From an uncultured Bacteroidales bacterium (GTDB taxonomy: Bacteria; Bacteroidota; Bacteroidia; Bacteroidales; Paludibacteraceae): a stretch of DNA of 64,000 nt. Both the position numbers and the translations under genes were made by a program. The notes under the pieces are model-generated. The model had not been told where the DNA came from. It saw only the letters and a list, made by a program, of their open reading frames with translations, and did not search any database. Numbering within the stretch: the stretch's first letter is position 1; each line of letters begins with the position of its first letter. Where the stretch lies: NCBI GenBank assembly GCA_900316845.1, contig ONEG01000009.1, forward strand, positions 1-64,000, in the 5' to 3' direction. Of this stretch, positions 28,301-36,103 are shown in pieces.

Positions 28301-29828
28301 GCGTTTTTCTACGCCATTCGTTTATTATGCTTATAGGTATGAAATACGGTTTGGAGTCGATCTGTATGGAGCGGGCGATGTACGGCGTGTCACCGAGTTT
28401 GGTGAGCTGCGTACGGATGGTGTCGAGTGCTTTGGATTCGTTCTTCGCGAGCTCCAATGAGAGTCCCTCACCAACTCTTCCCATGAGGGGAGAGAGCTTG
28501 GTATCAAGGGGTGTATATATTAGTTCAAAGCCATTTTCCGTCTTGCGGAAGAGAATATCCACGGGGATCTTACGCTCGGAATGAAGATTCTTTGTGAACT
28601 CGACATCGAGGTTTCGATATAACGGTATATCGGTATATCGAGATAGCGAAAGGGCTTTGTTGATCTTGATGATGTTTCCTTCTACGCCGTTGACGGAGCA
28701 TCCTTCGGCACCGATGGTGAGGCCGTCGCCGTTATGAAGCGTGATGCCCGGATTGAGCCGGACGCGTAAAGTGTTGCCGCGTGCTTCGAGTACCGAACCG
28801 ATGTACTCGCCGGTGGATTTGGGAGTGTCCCAATTCGCCATGTGCGGCGTGCGGCCATGCAGGAAATAATCCGTCGCACCGCGATGGAAAGTCTTCTCGG
28901 GGTTAGGCTTGAATGATGGATTGATAGAATGATGGAATGATGAAGTGAGCGCATCTATCTTCTCCCGATAGTAGGCGGTGATGTTCGTGACGTAGTCGGC
29001 ATCTTTGAGTCGTCCTTCGATCTTAAAGGTCGTCACGCCGGCGTCGATGAGTTCGGAGAGATAGGCAGAGCGGTCGAGGTCCTGCAGGGAGAGCAGGTAG
29101 CGCTGATGAATCGGCTGACCGGTATCGTCGAGCACTTCATTTTCGGACGCATCGAGCAGGTCGTACGCCATTCGGCAGAACTGTGCACACGCCCCGCGGT
29201 TGGCGCTGCGTCCGGCAAGCACTTCGGAGATGTAGCACCGCCCGGAATACGACACACAGAGCGCACCATGGACAAAAGCCTCGAGTTCTATATCCGGCAC
29301 GGCTTCGTGTATCGCGCGGATCTCGTCGATGGAGAGTTCGCGGGCGAGTACGACGCGTTTGAAACCTAAGTCCCGAAGATGCGCCACGTGTTCTGGTGTT
29401 CGGTTATCGCATTGGGTAGAAGCATGCAGACGAATCGGCGGCAGGTCGAAGTCCAAGAGATGCAGATCCTGGATGATGAGTGCATCGACACCTATCTTAT
29501 ATAACGCGTGCGCGAGCGCGACCGCCTGCGCGTACTCGTCGTCATGGAGCAGCGTGTTGAGCGTCACGAGCACTTGTACGCCGTAGAGATGGGCATACTG
29601 AACGACTTCCGCCAAGTCCTCGAGGCTGTTTCCTGCAGCCTGTCGCGCACCAAAAGCAGGCGGACCGATATATATCGCATCCGCGCCGGCTTGGATAGCA
29701 GCTTTCGCTACTTCTTTGTCGCGCGCCGGAGAGAGGAGGCTAAGCGGTACATCACGATGCCTGCCGTCACGGAGACGTTCATCGAGTGTTTCGTGCCGTA
29801 TTGGGGTATCTCTATACATTGTGTGCAA
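28284..29828 (-). CDS. U32-family peptidase (514 aa), C-terminus split off
   Basis: Residues 25-330 are the U32 TIM-barrel peptidase (LSLLSPARDKEVAKAAIQAGADAIYIG; 'IIQDLHLL'; 'EAFVHGALCVSYSGRCYISEVLAGRSANRGACAQ', the family signature with its Cys pair). A DUF3656-like domain follows (about 360-505). The usual Cys-rich end is encoded by the separate frame 28099-28290. Related proteins act in ubiquinone-type hydroxylation, tRNA modification or collagen degradation; a tRNA or rRNA hydroxylation role is more likely for this type. Three in-frame repeats lie in it. The start overlaps the TrmH gene by 121 bp. Confidence 0.88.
   Translation of the reverse strand: MHTMYRDTPIRHETLDERLRDGRHRDVPLSLLSPARDKEVAKAAIQAGADAIYIGPPAFGARQAAGNSLEDLAEVVQYAHLYGVQVLVTLNTLLHDDEYAQAVALAHALYKIGVDALIIQDLHLLDFDLPPIRLHASTQCDNRTPEHVAHLRDLGFKRVVLARELSIDEIRAIHEAVPDIELEAFVHGALCVSYSGRCYISEVLAGRSANRGACAQFCRMAYDLLDASENEVLDDTGQPIHQRYLLSLQDLDRSAYLSELIDAGVTTFKIEGRLKDADYVTNITAYYREKIDALTSSFHHSINPSFKPNPEKTFHRGATDYFLHGRTPHMANWDTPKSTGEYIGSVLEARGNTLRVRLNPGITLHNGDGLTIGAEGCSVNGVEGNIIKINKALSLSRYTDIPLYRNLDVEFTKNLHSERKIPVDILFRKTENGFELIYTPLDTKLSPLMGRVGEGLSLELAKNESKALDTIRTQLTKLGDTPYIARSIQIDSKPYFIPISIINEWRRKTLNGTW
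28463..28505. repeat. CTCTCCCC-type hairpin inside the U32 gene
   Basis: CTCACCAACTC and CCCATGAGGGGAGAG, in frame, encoding LSPLMGRVGEGL. Same family as 16745-16780 and 17498-17533. Confidence 0.65.
28613..28648. repeat. 8-nt CGATATAA/CGGTATAT repeat inside the U32 gene
   Basis: CGATATAA/CGGTATAT/CGGTATAT/CGAGATAG, in frame (SLSRYTDIPLYRN on the coding strand). A relative lies between genes at 50255-50297. Confidence 0.75.
28911..28945. repeat. 8-nt GAATGATG repeat inside the U32 gene
   Basis: GAATGATG/GATTGATA/GAATGATG/GAATGATG, in frame (SSFHHSINPSFK on the coding strand). Confidence 0.75.
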
Positions 29829-30271
29829 CTATCTACTACTTCTTGTTGTACGCCGAAGACCTCATGACCGAGGACCACGGCCCATTTACCATTTGGACAA
29901 GTACCATTTACTATTTGTTCTGCCACGTCTTCGAGGGTGACGGAGTCATGCGCCTGCTCGACGGCAAAGACGGTGTATCCTTCGGCTTGGAGGGCATGTA
30001 CGGCGTCGAGGGTGTTTTTATAATACTGCCATTCGACGGACTCTTCGGCGCCGAGGGCTGTCTTATGGATCTCTGCGTTTGGCGGACAGCAACAGATGCC
30101 GCAGAGGATGACGCGCTCGATACGCATGGCGTCTGCGGTACGAAAGACCGCACCGACATTATGCTGGCTGCGGACGTTGTCGAGGACGACTACCAACGGC
30201 AGTTTGTCCGATTCTTTGTATTGGTCTATATTCATCCGCCCCATCTCGGCGGTCGTCAGTTTCTTACTCAT
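29708..30271 (-). CDS. SpoU/TrmH-family RNA 2'-O-methyltransferase (187 aa)
   Basis: A SPOUT-fold enzyme: 'VVLDNVRSQHNVGAVFRTADAMRIERVILCGI' (motif 1, N-x-G-x2-FR), 'WAVVLGHEVFGVQQEVVD' (motif 2, G-x-E) and 'KHSMNVSVTAGIVMY' (motif 3, SLNVSVA-type). It should methylate a tRNA or rRNA ribose. An AAATGGT-type repeat lies in frame just before motif 2 (IVNGTCPNGKWAVV). The start overlaps the rimM stop by 4 bp. Confidence 0.92.
   Translation of the reverse strand: MSKKLTTAEMGRMNIDQYKESDKLPLVVVLDNVRSQHNVGAVFRTADAMRIERVILCGICCCPPNAEIHKTALGAEESVEWQYYKNTLDAVHALQAEGYTVFAVEQAHDSVTLEDVAEQIVNGTCPNGKWAVVLGHEVFGVQQEVVDSCTQCIEIPQYGTKHSMNVSVTAGIVMYRLASSLRRATKK
29882..29918. repeat. CATTTAC-type repeat inside the methyltransferase gene
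   Basis: CATTTAC/CATTTGGA/CAAGTAC/CATTTAC/TATTTGT, in frame, directly before the G-x-E motif. Confidence 0.75.
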
Positions 30272-30690
30272 AGCTGAAAAGGTAATGAGACGTGCAGAAC
30301 ATGTGCGTCCTCGTCGACGGCGTTGATGAAATCTTCGTGAAGCGGCATCATGCGGCCGTCTTCGAGTGTGGCGAGTGTGTTTATGGTCGATTCGTCGATG
30401 GAGGCGATGACGCCGATGGATGTCTGCTGACCGCTGGGTTCTTCATCCATGACGGTGTAGCCCACGAGGTCCTGCCAGGTCATCATGCCGTCGTCTTCCT
30501 CCTGAATGTCAGTCCGCAAGGCGAACATCTCCTCGCCGATGAGTTCGGGTATCTGCTCCGAGCGAAAGGGAACAAACAACCCGTCGCGGCGAACGAAGAT
30601 AAACTCCGGCAGGTCGCGGTACTTGGTGCGACGGATGATGCCGAGGGAGACGAGGTCCTTATTGCTGATTACTGATTGCTGACTACTCAT
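30268..30690 (-). CDS. rimM: Ribosome maturation factor RimM-like protein (140 aa)
   Basis: RimM helps assemble the 30S head. I start it at the ATG at 30688-30690 (MSSQQSVISNK...), which overlaps the stop of the upstream gene by 4 bp. The C-terminal PRC-barrel domain is clear (WQDLVGYTVMDEEPSGQQTSIGVIASIDESTINTLATLEDGRMMPLHEDFI, spread over residues 72-122). The N-terminal domain is only about 60 residues and lacks the usual 'GxxGGxxGxxGE' start, so RimM is shorter than normal (about 170). The first residues derive from a TTGCTGA repeat. Function is likely but the truncation is notable. Confidence 0.8.
   Translation of the reverse strand: MSSQQSVISNKDLVSLGIIRRTKYRDLPEFIFVRRDGLFVPFRSEQIPELIGEEMFALRTDIQEEDDGMMTWQDLVGYTVMDEEPSGQQTSIGVIASIDESTINTLATLEDGRMMPLHEDFINAVDEDAHVLHVSLPFQL
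30661..30690. repeat. TTGCTGA heptanucleotide repeat at the rimM start
   Basis: TTGCTGA/TTACTGA/TTGCTGA/CTACTCA covers the first ten codons of rimM. Confidence 0.75.
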
Positions 30691-31178
30691 TGTCTTTGCG
30701 TGATGGTTAGTTTGTCCTCGGTGGCGATGATGTTCAGGGAACGAAGGGCTTCTTTGCTGATTCCTTTCTGCGGCATGGCGTACCCGCTGGCGATGTCGAA
30801 ATGCTCGCCGCATCGCGGACAGATGGCGTAGATGCCGTCCATCTCGCAAGGGCTCTTATGTCCATGCTCCGCGCAGTACGGACAAGCAAGGTCGAACGCC
30901 ACGTATCCGGCAAGCGAGACATACGCCACGACTCCTCCGTAACCCCATGCGTCGGTCACGGTCACGGGCTGCTTGAAGACGCCGTTCTCTTTGTAACCCT
31001 CTTGGTTGACGGTGATATAGGCGTTGGTGTTCTCCGGGAAGAAATCCGTGAAGAGCGTCTTGGTGTTGATCACCACGCGCACGGGGTACGCCGGCACGGA
31101 AGATTGAAACGTCGAGCCCTCGCAGCCGCAAAGCATGAGTACTGCTATCAGTCCTATTAATTGCCCGTAACGCCGCAT
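30687..31178 (-). CDS. Cys-rich lipoprotein, possible zinc or iron-sulfur domain (163 aa)
   Basis: A signal peptide ends in a lipobox (LMLCGC). The C-terminal half has 'CPYCAEHGHKSPC' and 'CPRCGEHFDIASG', two C-x2-C knuckles, each with a nearby His, that could bind zinc or, in a Rieske-like way, an iron-sulfur cluster; the exact Rieske spacing is not met. The first half is beta-rich (VRVVINTKTLFTDFFP ... YITVNQEGY). It lies between FKBP and rimM. The function is unknown. Confidence 0.7.
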   Translation of the reverse strand: MRRYGQLIGLIAVLMLCGCEGSTFQSSVPAYPVRVVINTKTLFTDFFPENTNAYITVNQEGYKENGVFKQPVTVTDAWGYGGVVAYVSLAGYVAFDLACPYCAEHGHKSPCEMDGIYAICPRCGEHFDIASGYAMPQKGISKEALRSLNIIATEDKLTITQRQ

Positions 31179-31705
31179 ATATGTATCGTGTAGATGAGGG
31201 TGGAATAGGGAGGAATATATCCCTGGGTTCCTTCGGTACCAAATCCTTCGGCTGCGTTATAATCGTCGCTCTGGTACTTGGCGTAGTCGTAACCCAGATA
31301 AGCAGGGATGTAGAGTTCTATATCGCCCTGGTTATGAATCTTATGGCATCCTTCCTGAAAGCCGGGGATGGTGTTGGCGAGTGCCAGCGTGACGTTGTTT
31401 CCTCCGTCCACCTGGTAGCCGTTGATGAGCTTGACGGTGTAGTCGCAGATGATGACACTGTTCTTGTTAGGGCGAGCTTCTCCGTTGTCTTTTAAGGGGT
31501 CTGCTATGATCTTATATTGCAGGCCAGAAGAGGAGGTCTGTACGCCGGGTTGCGTCTTGTTGGCGGTGAGCCATAGCTCGTTCTGCACCTTCCATTCCGT
31601 CCAGTTGTTGGTCTTGCAGGAGGGAGTCAGGAGTAAGGAGAAAGGAATAAGGACTAATATGATTAGTCGAATCCAACTTGTCTTTATTCTTATTTTGCGA
31701 TCCAT
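31157..31705 (-). CDS. FKBP-type peptidyl-prolyl isomerase lipoprotein (182 aa)
   Basis: The lipobox is LLTPSC. The FKBP fold shows as 'SSGLQYKIIADP', 'SVIICDYTVKLINGYQVDGG', 'ALANTIPGFQEGCHKIHNQGDIELYIPAYLGYD' and 'IPPYSTLIYTIHI'. It should accelerate proline isomerisation during folding of exported proteins. The N-terminus (KIRIKTSWIRLIILVLIPFSLL) comes partly from an AAGGA-type repeat. It overlaps both neighbours in the operon. Confidence 0.88.
   Translation of the reverse strand: MDRKIRIKTSWIRLIILVLIPFSLLLTPSCKTNNWTEWKVQNELWLTANKTQPGVQTSSSGLQYKIIADPLKDNGEARPNKNSVIICDYTVKLINGYQVDGGNNVTLALANTIPGFQEGCHKIHNQGDIELYIPAYLGYDYAKYQSDDYNAAEGFGTEGTQGYIPPYSTLIYTIHICGVTGN
31624..31654. repeat. GTAAGGA-type heptanucleotide repeat in the FKBP signal peptide
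   Basis: GTCAGGA/GTAAGGA/GAAAGGA/ATAAGGAC, in frame; on the coding strand it encodes the hydrophobic core of the signal peptide. Confidence 0.7.
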
Positions 31706-32877
31706 AATTCGGGGTTTTGAATGTTCTTATCTTTGTAAATCTGGAAATACAGTTCGGTCTTCTGGTCCTGCTCGGGGTCTGTGAAGATGGTGCCGATCGC
31801 TTGTTTGGTATCGACCTTATCGCCTTGTTTGACGGACAGCTTGGAGAGGTTGGAATATACCGTTCGGTAGTTACCGTGTTGCACGATCACGGCGTATGTA
31901 CCGCCGACCATGAAACAACTGGTCACCTCACCTTTATACACTGCGCGAGCTTTGGTGCCGGCTGTCGTCTGCAGGTAAATACCTTTGTTATCCATCGTCA
32001 CCTGCGAGTACACGGGGTGTTGCTGCTTGCCGAAATGTCCGCTGATCATACCTTTCTCCACGGGCCATGGCAGCCGCCCTTTGTTGGCTTCGAAGCCGCC
32101 GGCGATGAGTTGTTGCTCTTTGGTGAGAGTGGTCTTGGATGCTTTCTCCGTCTGCTTGCGCACGATGTCATCGATCTTGCGGTTGAGTTCGTCCACTTTC
32201 TTCTGTTTCTGCTTGATCTGCTTGTTCAGGTCTTTCTCTTTGGACTTGAGTTGCGAGAGCATGTTCTTCTGCTTGCGCTCGTCCCGTTGCAGGTTCGCCT
32301 GCTCGCGTTTGCGGGAAGAGAGAGCAGCCTGTTTGTCGGCTTTGTTGGTCTCCAGGAGTTCGTTCTGGGTATCTATCTCTGCTTGTGTGTTCTCAATGCG
32401 GCGCACTTGTTCCTGGCGGAAGTGTGCAAACTCCTGCAGGTATCGTGTGCGGCGTGCGAGCTGCTGAAAACTGTCGCTCGCAAGCAGAAACAACAAGGGC
32501 GATTGTTGCATCCGGGCATAATGGCTCTGCTTCACCATTTGCGCGTAGTCGCCTTTGTAGCGCTCCAAGACCACCTGTAACGAGTCGCGCGTATTGCTCA
32601 GCCGCGTCATCTCGCGGTTCAGCGCCGTGATCTCGTTGTCCAGCGTGTGGATGAGTTTCTTCTGGGTCTTGATATTCTGGTTCAGAAGCTGCAGTTTGTT
32701 CATCGTCGCGGACTCATCTTTCTTCGTCTGCTTGAGCATCTTGTTGGTCTGCTCGATCTCTGCCTGCAGTTTCTTTTGTTTCTTCTGCAACTCCTTCACG
32801 CTCTCGCCCCATGCCGGCACGAGAAGACATGCGCTCAGAACAAGCGTTAATATGTATTTATAGGAACTTCGAAACAT
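31690..32877 (-). CDS. EnvC-like M23 (LytM) protein, degenerate active site (395 aa)
   Basis: A signal peptide (to about residue 23) is followed by a long coiled coil (about 25-255) and a C-terminal LytM domain (about 270-395: GHFGKQQHPVYSQVTMDNKGIYLQTTAGTKARAVYKGEVT). In catalytic M23 peptidases the metal ligands are H-x(3)-D and H-x-H; here the first site has no Asp at the right place and the last is 'YFQIYKD'. It is therefore probably an activator of amidases in cell division, like EnvC, and not a hydrolase. It fits the conserved dut-TPR-DUF4292-M23 order. Confidence 0.9.
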   Translation of the reverse strand: MFRSSYKYILTLVLSACLLVPAWGESVKELQKKQKKLQAEIEQTNKMLKQTKKDESATMNKLQLLNQNIKTQKKLIHTLDNEITALNREMTRLSNTRDSLQVVLERYKGDYAQMVKQSHYARMQQSPLLFLLASDSFQQLARRTRYLQEFAHFRQEQVRRIENTQAEIDTQNELLETNKADKQAALSSRKREQANLQRDERKQKNMLSQLKSKEKDLNKQIKQKQKKVDELNRKIDDIVRKQTEKASKTTLTKEQQLIAGGFEANKGRLPWPVEKGMISGHFGKQQHPVYSQVTMDNKGIYLQTTAGTKARAVYKGEVTSCFMVGGTYAVIVQHGNYRTVYSNLSKLSVKQGDKVDTKQAIGTIFTDPEQDQKTELYFQIYKDKNIQNPELWIAK

Positions 32878-33412
32878 CTATCTCTGTGTATTTGGTCAGC
32901 CTTTGGTTCGTCATCTTCACCGGCACATCGATCTTCCGCGGCGGATAGTCAAGGATGAGTTCTATCTGCTTCTTTCCGAACGTATAGACAAGCCGTGCTT
33001 TCTTGTCTCCCGTGGGTAGTTCAGCCGTGCATATCTGCTGGAGAATGTCCCAATTGAGGGATGGCGTCAACTGTTTGTTGAGGTCTGCAAACGTACCTCT
33101 GGCGTAGCGGCCGTGCAGTTTGTCGATAGCGATGATCTCCGTCGGCGTAGCTTCTACGCGCATCATCTCCATGCCGAACATCGGCGTGACGGAGATGACG
33201 ATCATCGAGTCGAGTACGGTCTGCATCGTCACGGCGGAGGAGAGTTTGTCTTCGTCCGTCAAGACGGTCGCTTGGGCGCCTTGTATGAGGCAGGTATGCC
33301 ACGTCGGTACTACCGGTTCGGGTTCGACCGGTTGCACCGCTTTCTTCTTCGCTCCGCATCCGCAGAGCAGAAGAGCACTACTTAATACTATGAATATGCT
33401 TTTGTACTTCAT
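32858..33412 (-). CDS. DUF4292 lipoprotein (184 aa)
   Basis: The lipobox is LLCGCG at residues 15-20. The domain is a beta-rich, LolA/LolB-like fold suggested by 'SSAVTMQTVLDSMIVISVTPMFGMEMMRVEATPTEIIAIDK' and 'YTFGKKQIELILDYPPRKIDV'. DUF4292 proteins are found in Bacteroidetes beside dut and the M23 gene, as here; an outer-membrane lipid or lipoprotein role has been considered but not shown. It overlaps the EnvC-like gene by 20 bp. Confidence 0.85.
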   Translation of the reverse strand: MKYKSIFIVLSSALLLCGCGAKKKAVQPVEPEPVVPTWHTCLIQGAQATVLTDEDKLSSAVTMQTVLDSMIVISVTPMFGMEMMRVEATPTEIIAIDKLHGRYARGTFADLNKQLTPSLNWDILQQICTAELPTGDKKARLVYTFGKKQIELILDYPPRKIDVPVKMTNQRLTKYTEIDVSKFL

Positions 33413-34295
33413 CTCTCATTTTCTCGTCATCACCGATGTTCCACAATGCTTTGTTGAGGTAAAACAACGCCAGCTGGTCTTGTCCCTGCAGGTGGAGGAT
33501 CCATCCGTACGTGTCTAAGAACGTCGGGTTGGATGGCTGCTCCCGGATCGTGATCGCGCTCATCTTCTCTGCCTTCGTCAGATCCCCGCCATGCGTCGCT
33601 AAGTGGTACGCGTAGTTATTGAGGATCATCAGGTTATACGGATCGAGTTCCAACACCCGCTCATAGAGCGCGTAGAGCTCTTTGGGTTTGGCTCCCATCT
33701 GCTCCATGATCTCCAGCCGGAAGAGCAGGAACCGCATGTTCGTCGGGTCGATCTCTAAGTACCGGTCAATCTCTTGGATGGCTTTCTTGGGTTTGTTGCT
33801 CAGCGCGTAGATGCGGTAGCGCGTGATAGCACTATAAGCATCATAACCGTCTTTCTTGTCGATCTCGTCCTGTAAGGCAAGCGCTTTCTTCCATTCTTCG
33901 GCGGTGATGGCCTGCATCTTCAGCCTTTGCAGCAGATCCACCGGCGCTGTCCCTTTCGGCATCGACTGATACGCTCGCTCGAAATACTCCTGCGCACGAT
34001 CCTCTTGCTTGAGCCCCGCATAGATGACGCCGAGGTAGTACAGGGTCTGACCGTCATCGGGCTTGATCATGAGGCAGAACTGTATCAGCGCGTACGCGTC
34101 GGTGTACCGCTCCTGATCAATCGCCTGCCGCGCCGCGTACCAGTAGTACGAGAACTGCTGGTTCTGCTCCATGGTGTTTTGAGAAACGATTAAGGAATAA
34201 GGAGTAAGGAATAAAGACAAAAATGCTATTATCAGTAGCCGTTTAGTCCTTATTCTTTTAGCGATGCGGTCTTTATTCTTTATTCCTTCTTTCAT
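33378..34295 (-). CDS. Tetratricopeptide-repeat protein (305 aa)
   Basis: A signal peptide or anchor (about residues 18-38) is followed by at least six TPR units ([45 protein letters not shown], and so on). TPR domains are scaffolds. In Bacteroidales this gene sits between dut and DUF4292. The N-terminal 20 residues ([18 protein letters not shown]) derive from two short tandem repeats, so the exact signal-peptide start is uncertain. It overlaps dut by 4 bp. Confidence 0.88.
   Translation of the reverse strand: MKEGIKNKDRIAKRIRTKRLLIIAFLSLFLTPYSLIVSQNTMEQNQQFSYYWYAARQAIDQERYTDAYALIQFCLMIKPDDGQTLYYLGVIYAGLKQEDRAQEYFERAYQSMPKGTAPVDLLQRLKMQAITAEEWKKALALQDEIDKKDGYDAYSAITRYRIYALSNKPKKAIQEIDRYLEIDPTNMRFLLFRLEIMEQMGAKPKELYALYERVLELDPYNLMILNNYAYHLATHGGDLTKAEKMSAITIREQPSNPTFLDTYGWILHLQGQDQLALFYLNKALWNIGDDEKMRDEVQKHIHSIK
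34191..34217. repeat. TAAGGAA heptanucleotide repeat in the TPR gene
   Basis: TAAGGAA/TAAGGAG/TAAGGAA/TAAAGAC, in frame in the signal-peptide region. Confidence 0.75.
34242..34292. repeat. TTATTCTTT-type repeat with a GCGATGCGG core
   Basis: CTTATTC, then TTTTAGCGATGCGGTC, then CTTTATT/CTTTATT/CCTTC. A near copy with GCGAAGCGG is duplicated at 62765-62833. Confidence 0.65.
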
Positions 34296-34726
34296 TTTCT
34301 TCCGCTATGTCCAAATCCTCCTTCGCCGCGCTCGGTCTCGCTCAGTTCGGTCACTTCGATGACCTCCGGCGTCTCGTGCTTGGCGATGACCATCTGGCAT
34401 ATCCGCTCGCCGGGTTCGATGGTCTGCGCCTCACCGCTCAGGTTAATCAGTATCACACCCACCTCGCCGCGGTAGTCTGCGTCAATCGTTCCCGGGGTGT
34501 TCAGAACGGTTAAGCCGCGTTTGAGCGCCAGGCCGCTTCGCGGACGAATCTGCGCTTCGTAACCGGCCGGCAACTCGATAAACAAGCCCGTCGGGATGAG
34601 TTTTCGCTCCATCGGCTGCAGCGTGATCGCGTCTTCGATGTTGCATCGTATATCCATACCTGCTGCCTGCGCACTCTCGTACCGCGGCAGCGGATTCTTG
34701 CTCTTGTTGATGATTTTTAGGGTCAT
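34292..34726 (-). CDS. dut: dUTP diphosphatase
   Basis: Cleaves dUTP to dUMP and pyrophosphate, keeping uracil out of DNA. All five trimeric-dUTPase motifs can be read: 'AAGMDIRC', '[11 protein letters not shown]', '[17 protein letters not shown]', 'GERICQMVI' and the C-terminal arm '[10 protein letters not shown]'. 144 residues is the normal length. First gene of the dut-TPR-DUF4292-envC-like-FKBP operon. The nine-unit repeat lies just upstream. Confidence 0.96.
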   Translation of the reverse strand: MTLKIINKSKNPLPRYESAQAAGMDIRCNIEDAITLQPMERKLIPTGLFIELPAGYEAQIRPRSGLALKRGLTVLNTPGTIDADYRGEVGVILINLSGEAQTIEPGERICQMVIAKHETPEVIEVTELSETERGEGGFGHSGRK

Positions 34727-34740
34727 TATTGGTAGTTTTT

Positions 34741-34826
34741 TAGGTAATCCTAGGTAATCCTAGGTAATCCTAGGTAGTCCTAGGTAGTCCTAGGTAAACC
34801 TAGGTTGTCCTATGTAGTCCTATTTT
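34741..34826. repeat. Nine-unit 10-nt TAGGTAATCC array
   Basis: TAGGTAATCC x3, TAGGTAGTCC x2, TAGGTAAACC, TAGGTTGTCC, TATGTAGTCC and a partial unit between dut and the lipid kinase gene. The 10-nt period nearly equals a helical turn, and CCTAGG words at the junctions are palindromic. Confidence 0.85.
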
Positions 34827-34829
34827 GTC

Positions 34830-35756
34830 TTAGAACCGCTTTTCTGCGAGGACGCGGAGGCCGTCCTCGACGATGCAGATATGTATGTCTTTCTCCATCT
34901 CCACGGGATCGCCGTCGATGTGGAACGGTGCCGCTTTCTCGCGCTCGAGGGTCACTTCCCGTGCGCGCAGCGTGTCCATGAAATGGCTGTCATCGATGCT
35001 GCCGGCGAACAACCGTAACGCCAGACTCGCACTGCCTAAGAGCGCGTGGCTCGACATCATCATAATATCCATCTTACCGTCCTGGATGCTCGCTTTCGGC
35101 GCGATGAACGCTTCGTAACCCCACTGGTTCGCATTAGCGAAAGTGATCAGGAACGCCTTGTGCGTCACGTCCAGACCGTCGCCCACAATGTGGTAGGTCT
35201 GCGCTTGGTAAGAGAACGCGTCGTGGATGATGTTCTGCAGATAGGTGCTGAACCCGCGTTTGTTGCTGCTCGCAAAATGATCCGCTATCAACGCATCAAA
35301 TCCCGTGCCACACGTACTCACGAACAATCTGCCGTTCGCCAGACCGTAATCAACCGAAATCGGCTCGGAGTGGTTGATCATCTCTAAGGCCTTCTGCGGA
35401 CGGATAGGGATGTTTAAATGCCGTGCAAAACCGTTTCCGCTTCCCATCGGGATGATGCCGAGTGCGGTCTGTTGACTTCTAAGAGCTGACGGCTGACGGC
35501 TAGTACCTGCCACTATCCCTCGTGCCACTTCGTTCACCGTTCCGTCGCCGCCGACCGCTACCACAGCGTCAAAGCCCATCCGGGCATACTGCTTCGCTAA
35601 CTCTACCGCGTGACCGGCATACTCCGTGAAGGTGATGTTCGGCAACCACTGCTCGCTGTCGAGGGTCTGCATGATCAACTTCGGCAACTTGCGCTTCGCG
35701 TTCTGCGTCTCCTTGCTTCCCGAGATGGGATTGATGATAAATGCTATATTTTTCAT
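34830..35756 (-). CDS. Diacylglycerol/lipid kinase family protein (308 aa)
   Basis: The catalytic-domain signature 'VVAVGGDGTVNEVARG' and 'LGIIPMGSGNGFARHL' (GGDGT and a glycine-rich loop) and the C-terminal 'APFHIDGDPVEM' place it with YegS/DgkB lipid kinases, which phosphorylate diacylglycerol or related lipids at the membrane. I start it at the ATG at 35754-35756; a TTG two codons upstream is possible. A GAGCTGA/CGGCTGA repeat interrupts the region just before the glycine-rich loop (GTSRQPSALRSQQTALG). Confidence 0.92.
   Translation of the reverse strand: MKNIAFIINPISGSKETQNAKRKLPKLIMQTLDSEQWLPNITFTEYAGHAVELAKQYARMGFDAVVAVGGDGTVNEVARGIVAGTSRQPSALRSQQTALGIIPMGSGNGFARHLNIPIRPQKALEMINHSEPISVDYGLANGRLFVSTCGTGFDALIADHFASSNKRGFSTYLQNIIHDAFSYQAQTYHIVGDGLDVTHKAFLITFANANQWGYEAFIAPKASIQDGKMDIMMMSSHALLGSASLALRLFAGSIDDSHFMDTLRAREVTLEREKAAPFHIDGDPVEMEKDIHICIVEDGLRVLAEKRF
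35471..35505. repeat. GGCTGA-type heptanucleotide repeat in the lipid kinase gene
   Basis: GAGCTGA/CGGCTGA/CGGCTAG, in frame; on the coding strand it encodes SRQPSALRSQQ. Confidence 0.7.
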
Positions 35757-35810
35757 ATTCAAATATGTTTCCTACGCGCACGCACGTACTCGTGCAAACT
35801 AAATCGGCTG

Positions 35811-35841
35811 CAAAGTTACAAAAAAAAAATGACATGTGCAA
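35811..35841 (-). promoter_or_regulatory. Promoter of the lipid kinase gene
   Basis: On the minus strand TTG (35841-35839) and TAACTTTG (35818-35811) are 20 bp apart. The 35757-36103 gap holds this promoter, the 11-nt array and the AddA-like promoter; no gene. Confidence 0.75.
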
Positions 35842-35917
35842 ATAAAAAATGAAGACAAAAAGTATATATACTATGTATATATAGTAAAAGAAGCCAAAAT
35901 GACAAAATAGGGGTTTC

Positions 35918-35961
35918 ATCCTATGGTGATCCTATGGTCATCTTATGGTGATCCTATGGTG
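35918..35961 (+). repeat. Four-unit 11-nt ATCCTATGGTG array
   Basis: ATCCTATGGTG, ATCCTATGGTC, ATCTTATGGTG, ATCCTATGGTG: exactly 44 bp, one helical turn per unit, 69 bp upstream of the -33 of the next promoter. Confidence 0.8.
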
Positions 35962-36029
35962 AGAGAGTGTAAAAGTCCTGTGGGAGGATTGTAAAACCCC
36001 GGCAAATATCAGAAAAAGTGCAAATTAAT

Positions 36030-36060
36030 TTGTTTATTTGAAAAATTATCACTATCTTTG
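36030..36060 (+). promoter_or_regulatory. Promoter of the AddAB-like operon
   Basis: TTG at 36030-36032 and TATCTTTG at 36053-36060, 20 bp apart. It decides the gene start, since transcription begins near 36067. Confidence 0.75.
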
Positions 36061-36103
36061 CACACAAATTGTTGAATGCGGATCAGAAGATAGCGAGAGA
36101 GAC

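Noticed and set aside
28284..28305. U32 split as a pure sequencing error
   Set aside because: A one-base error could join the frames, but the region between the two domains also looks shorter than in relatives, so I keep it as a biological finding to be checked with reads.
34741..34826. CRISPR or iteron origin
   Set aside because: A 10-nt period has no spacers, and similar short arrays are scattered elsewhere in the window, so it belongs with the tandem repeats.
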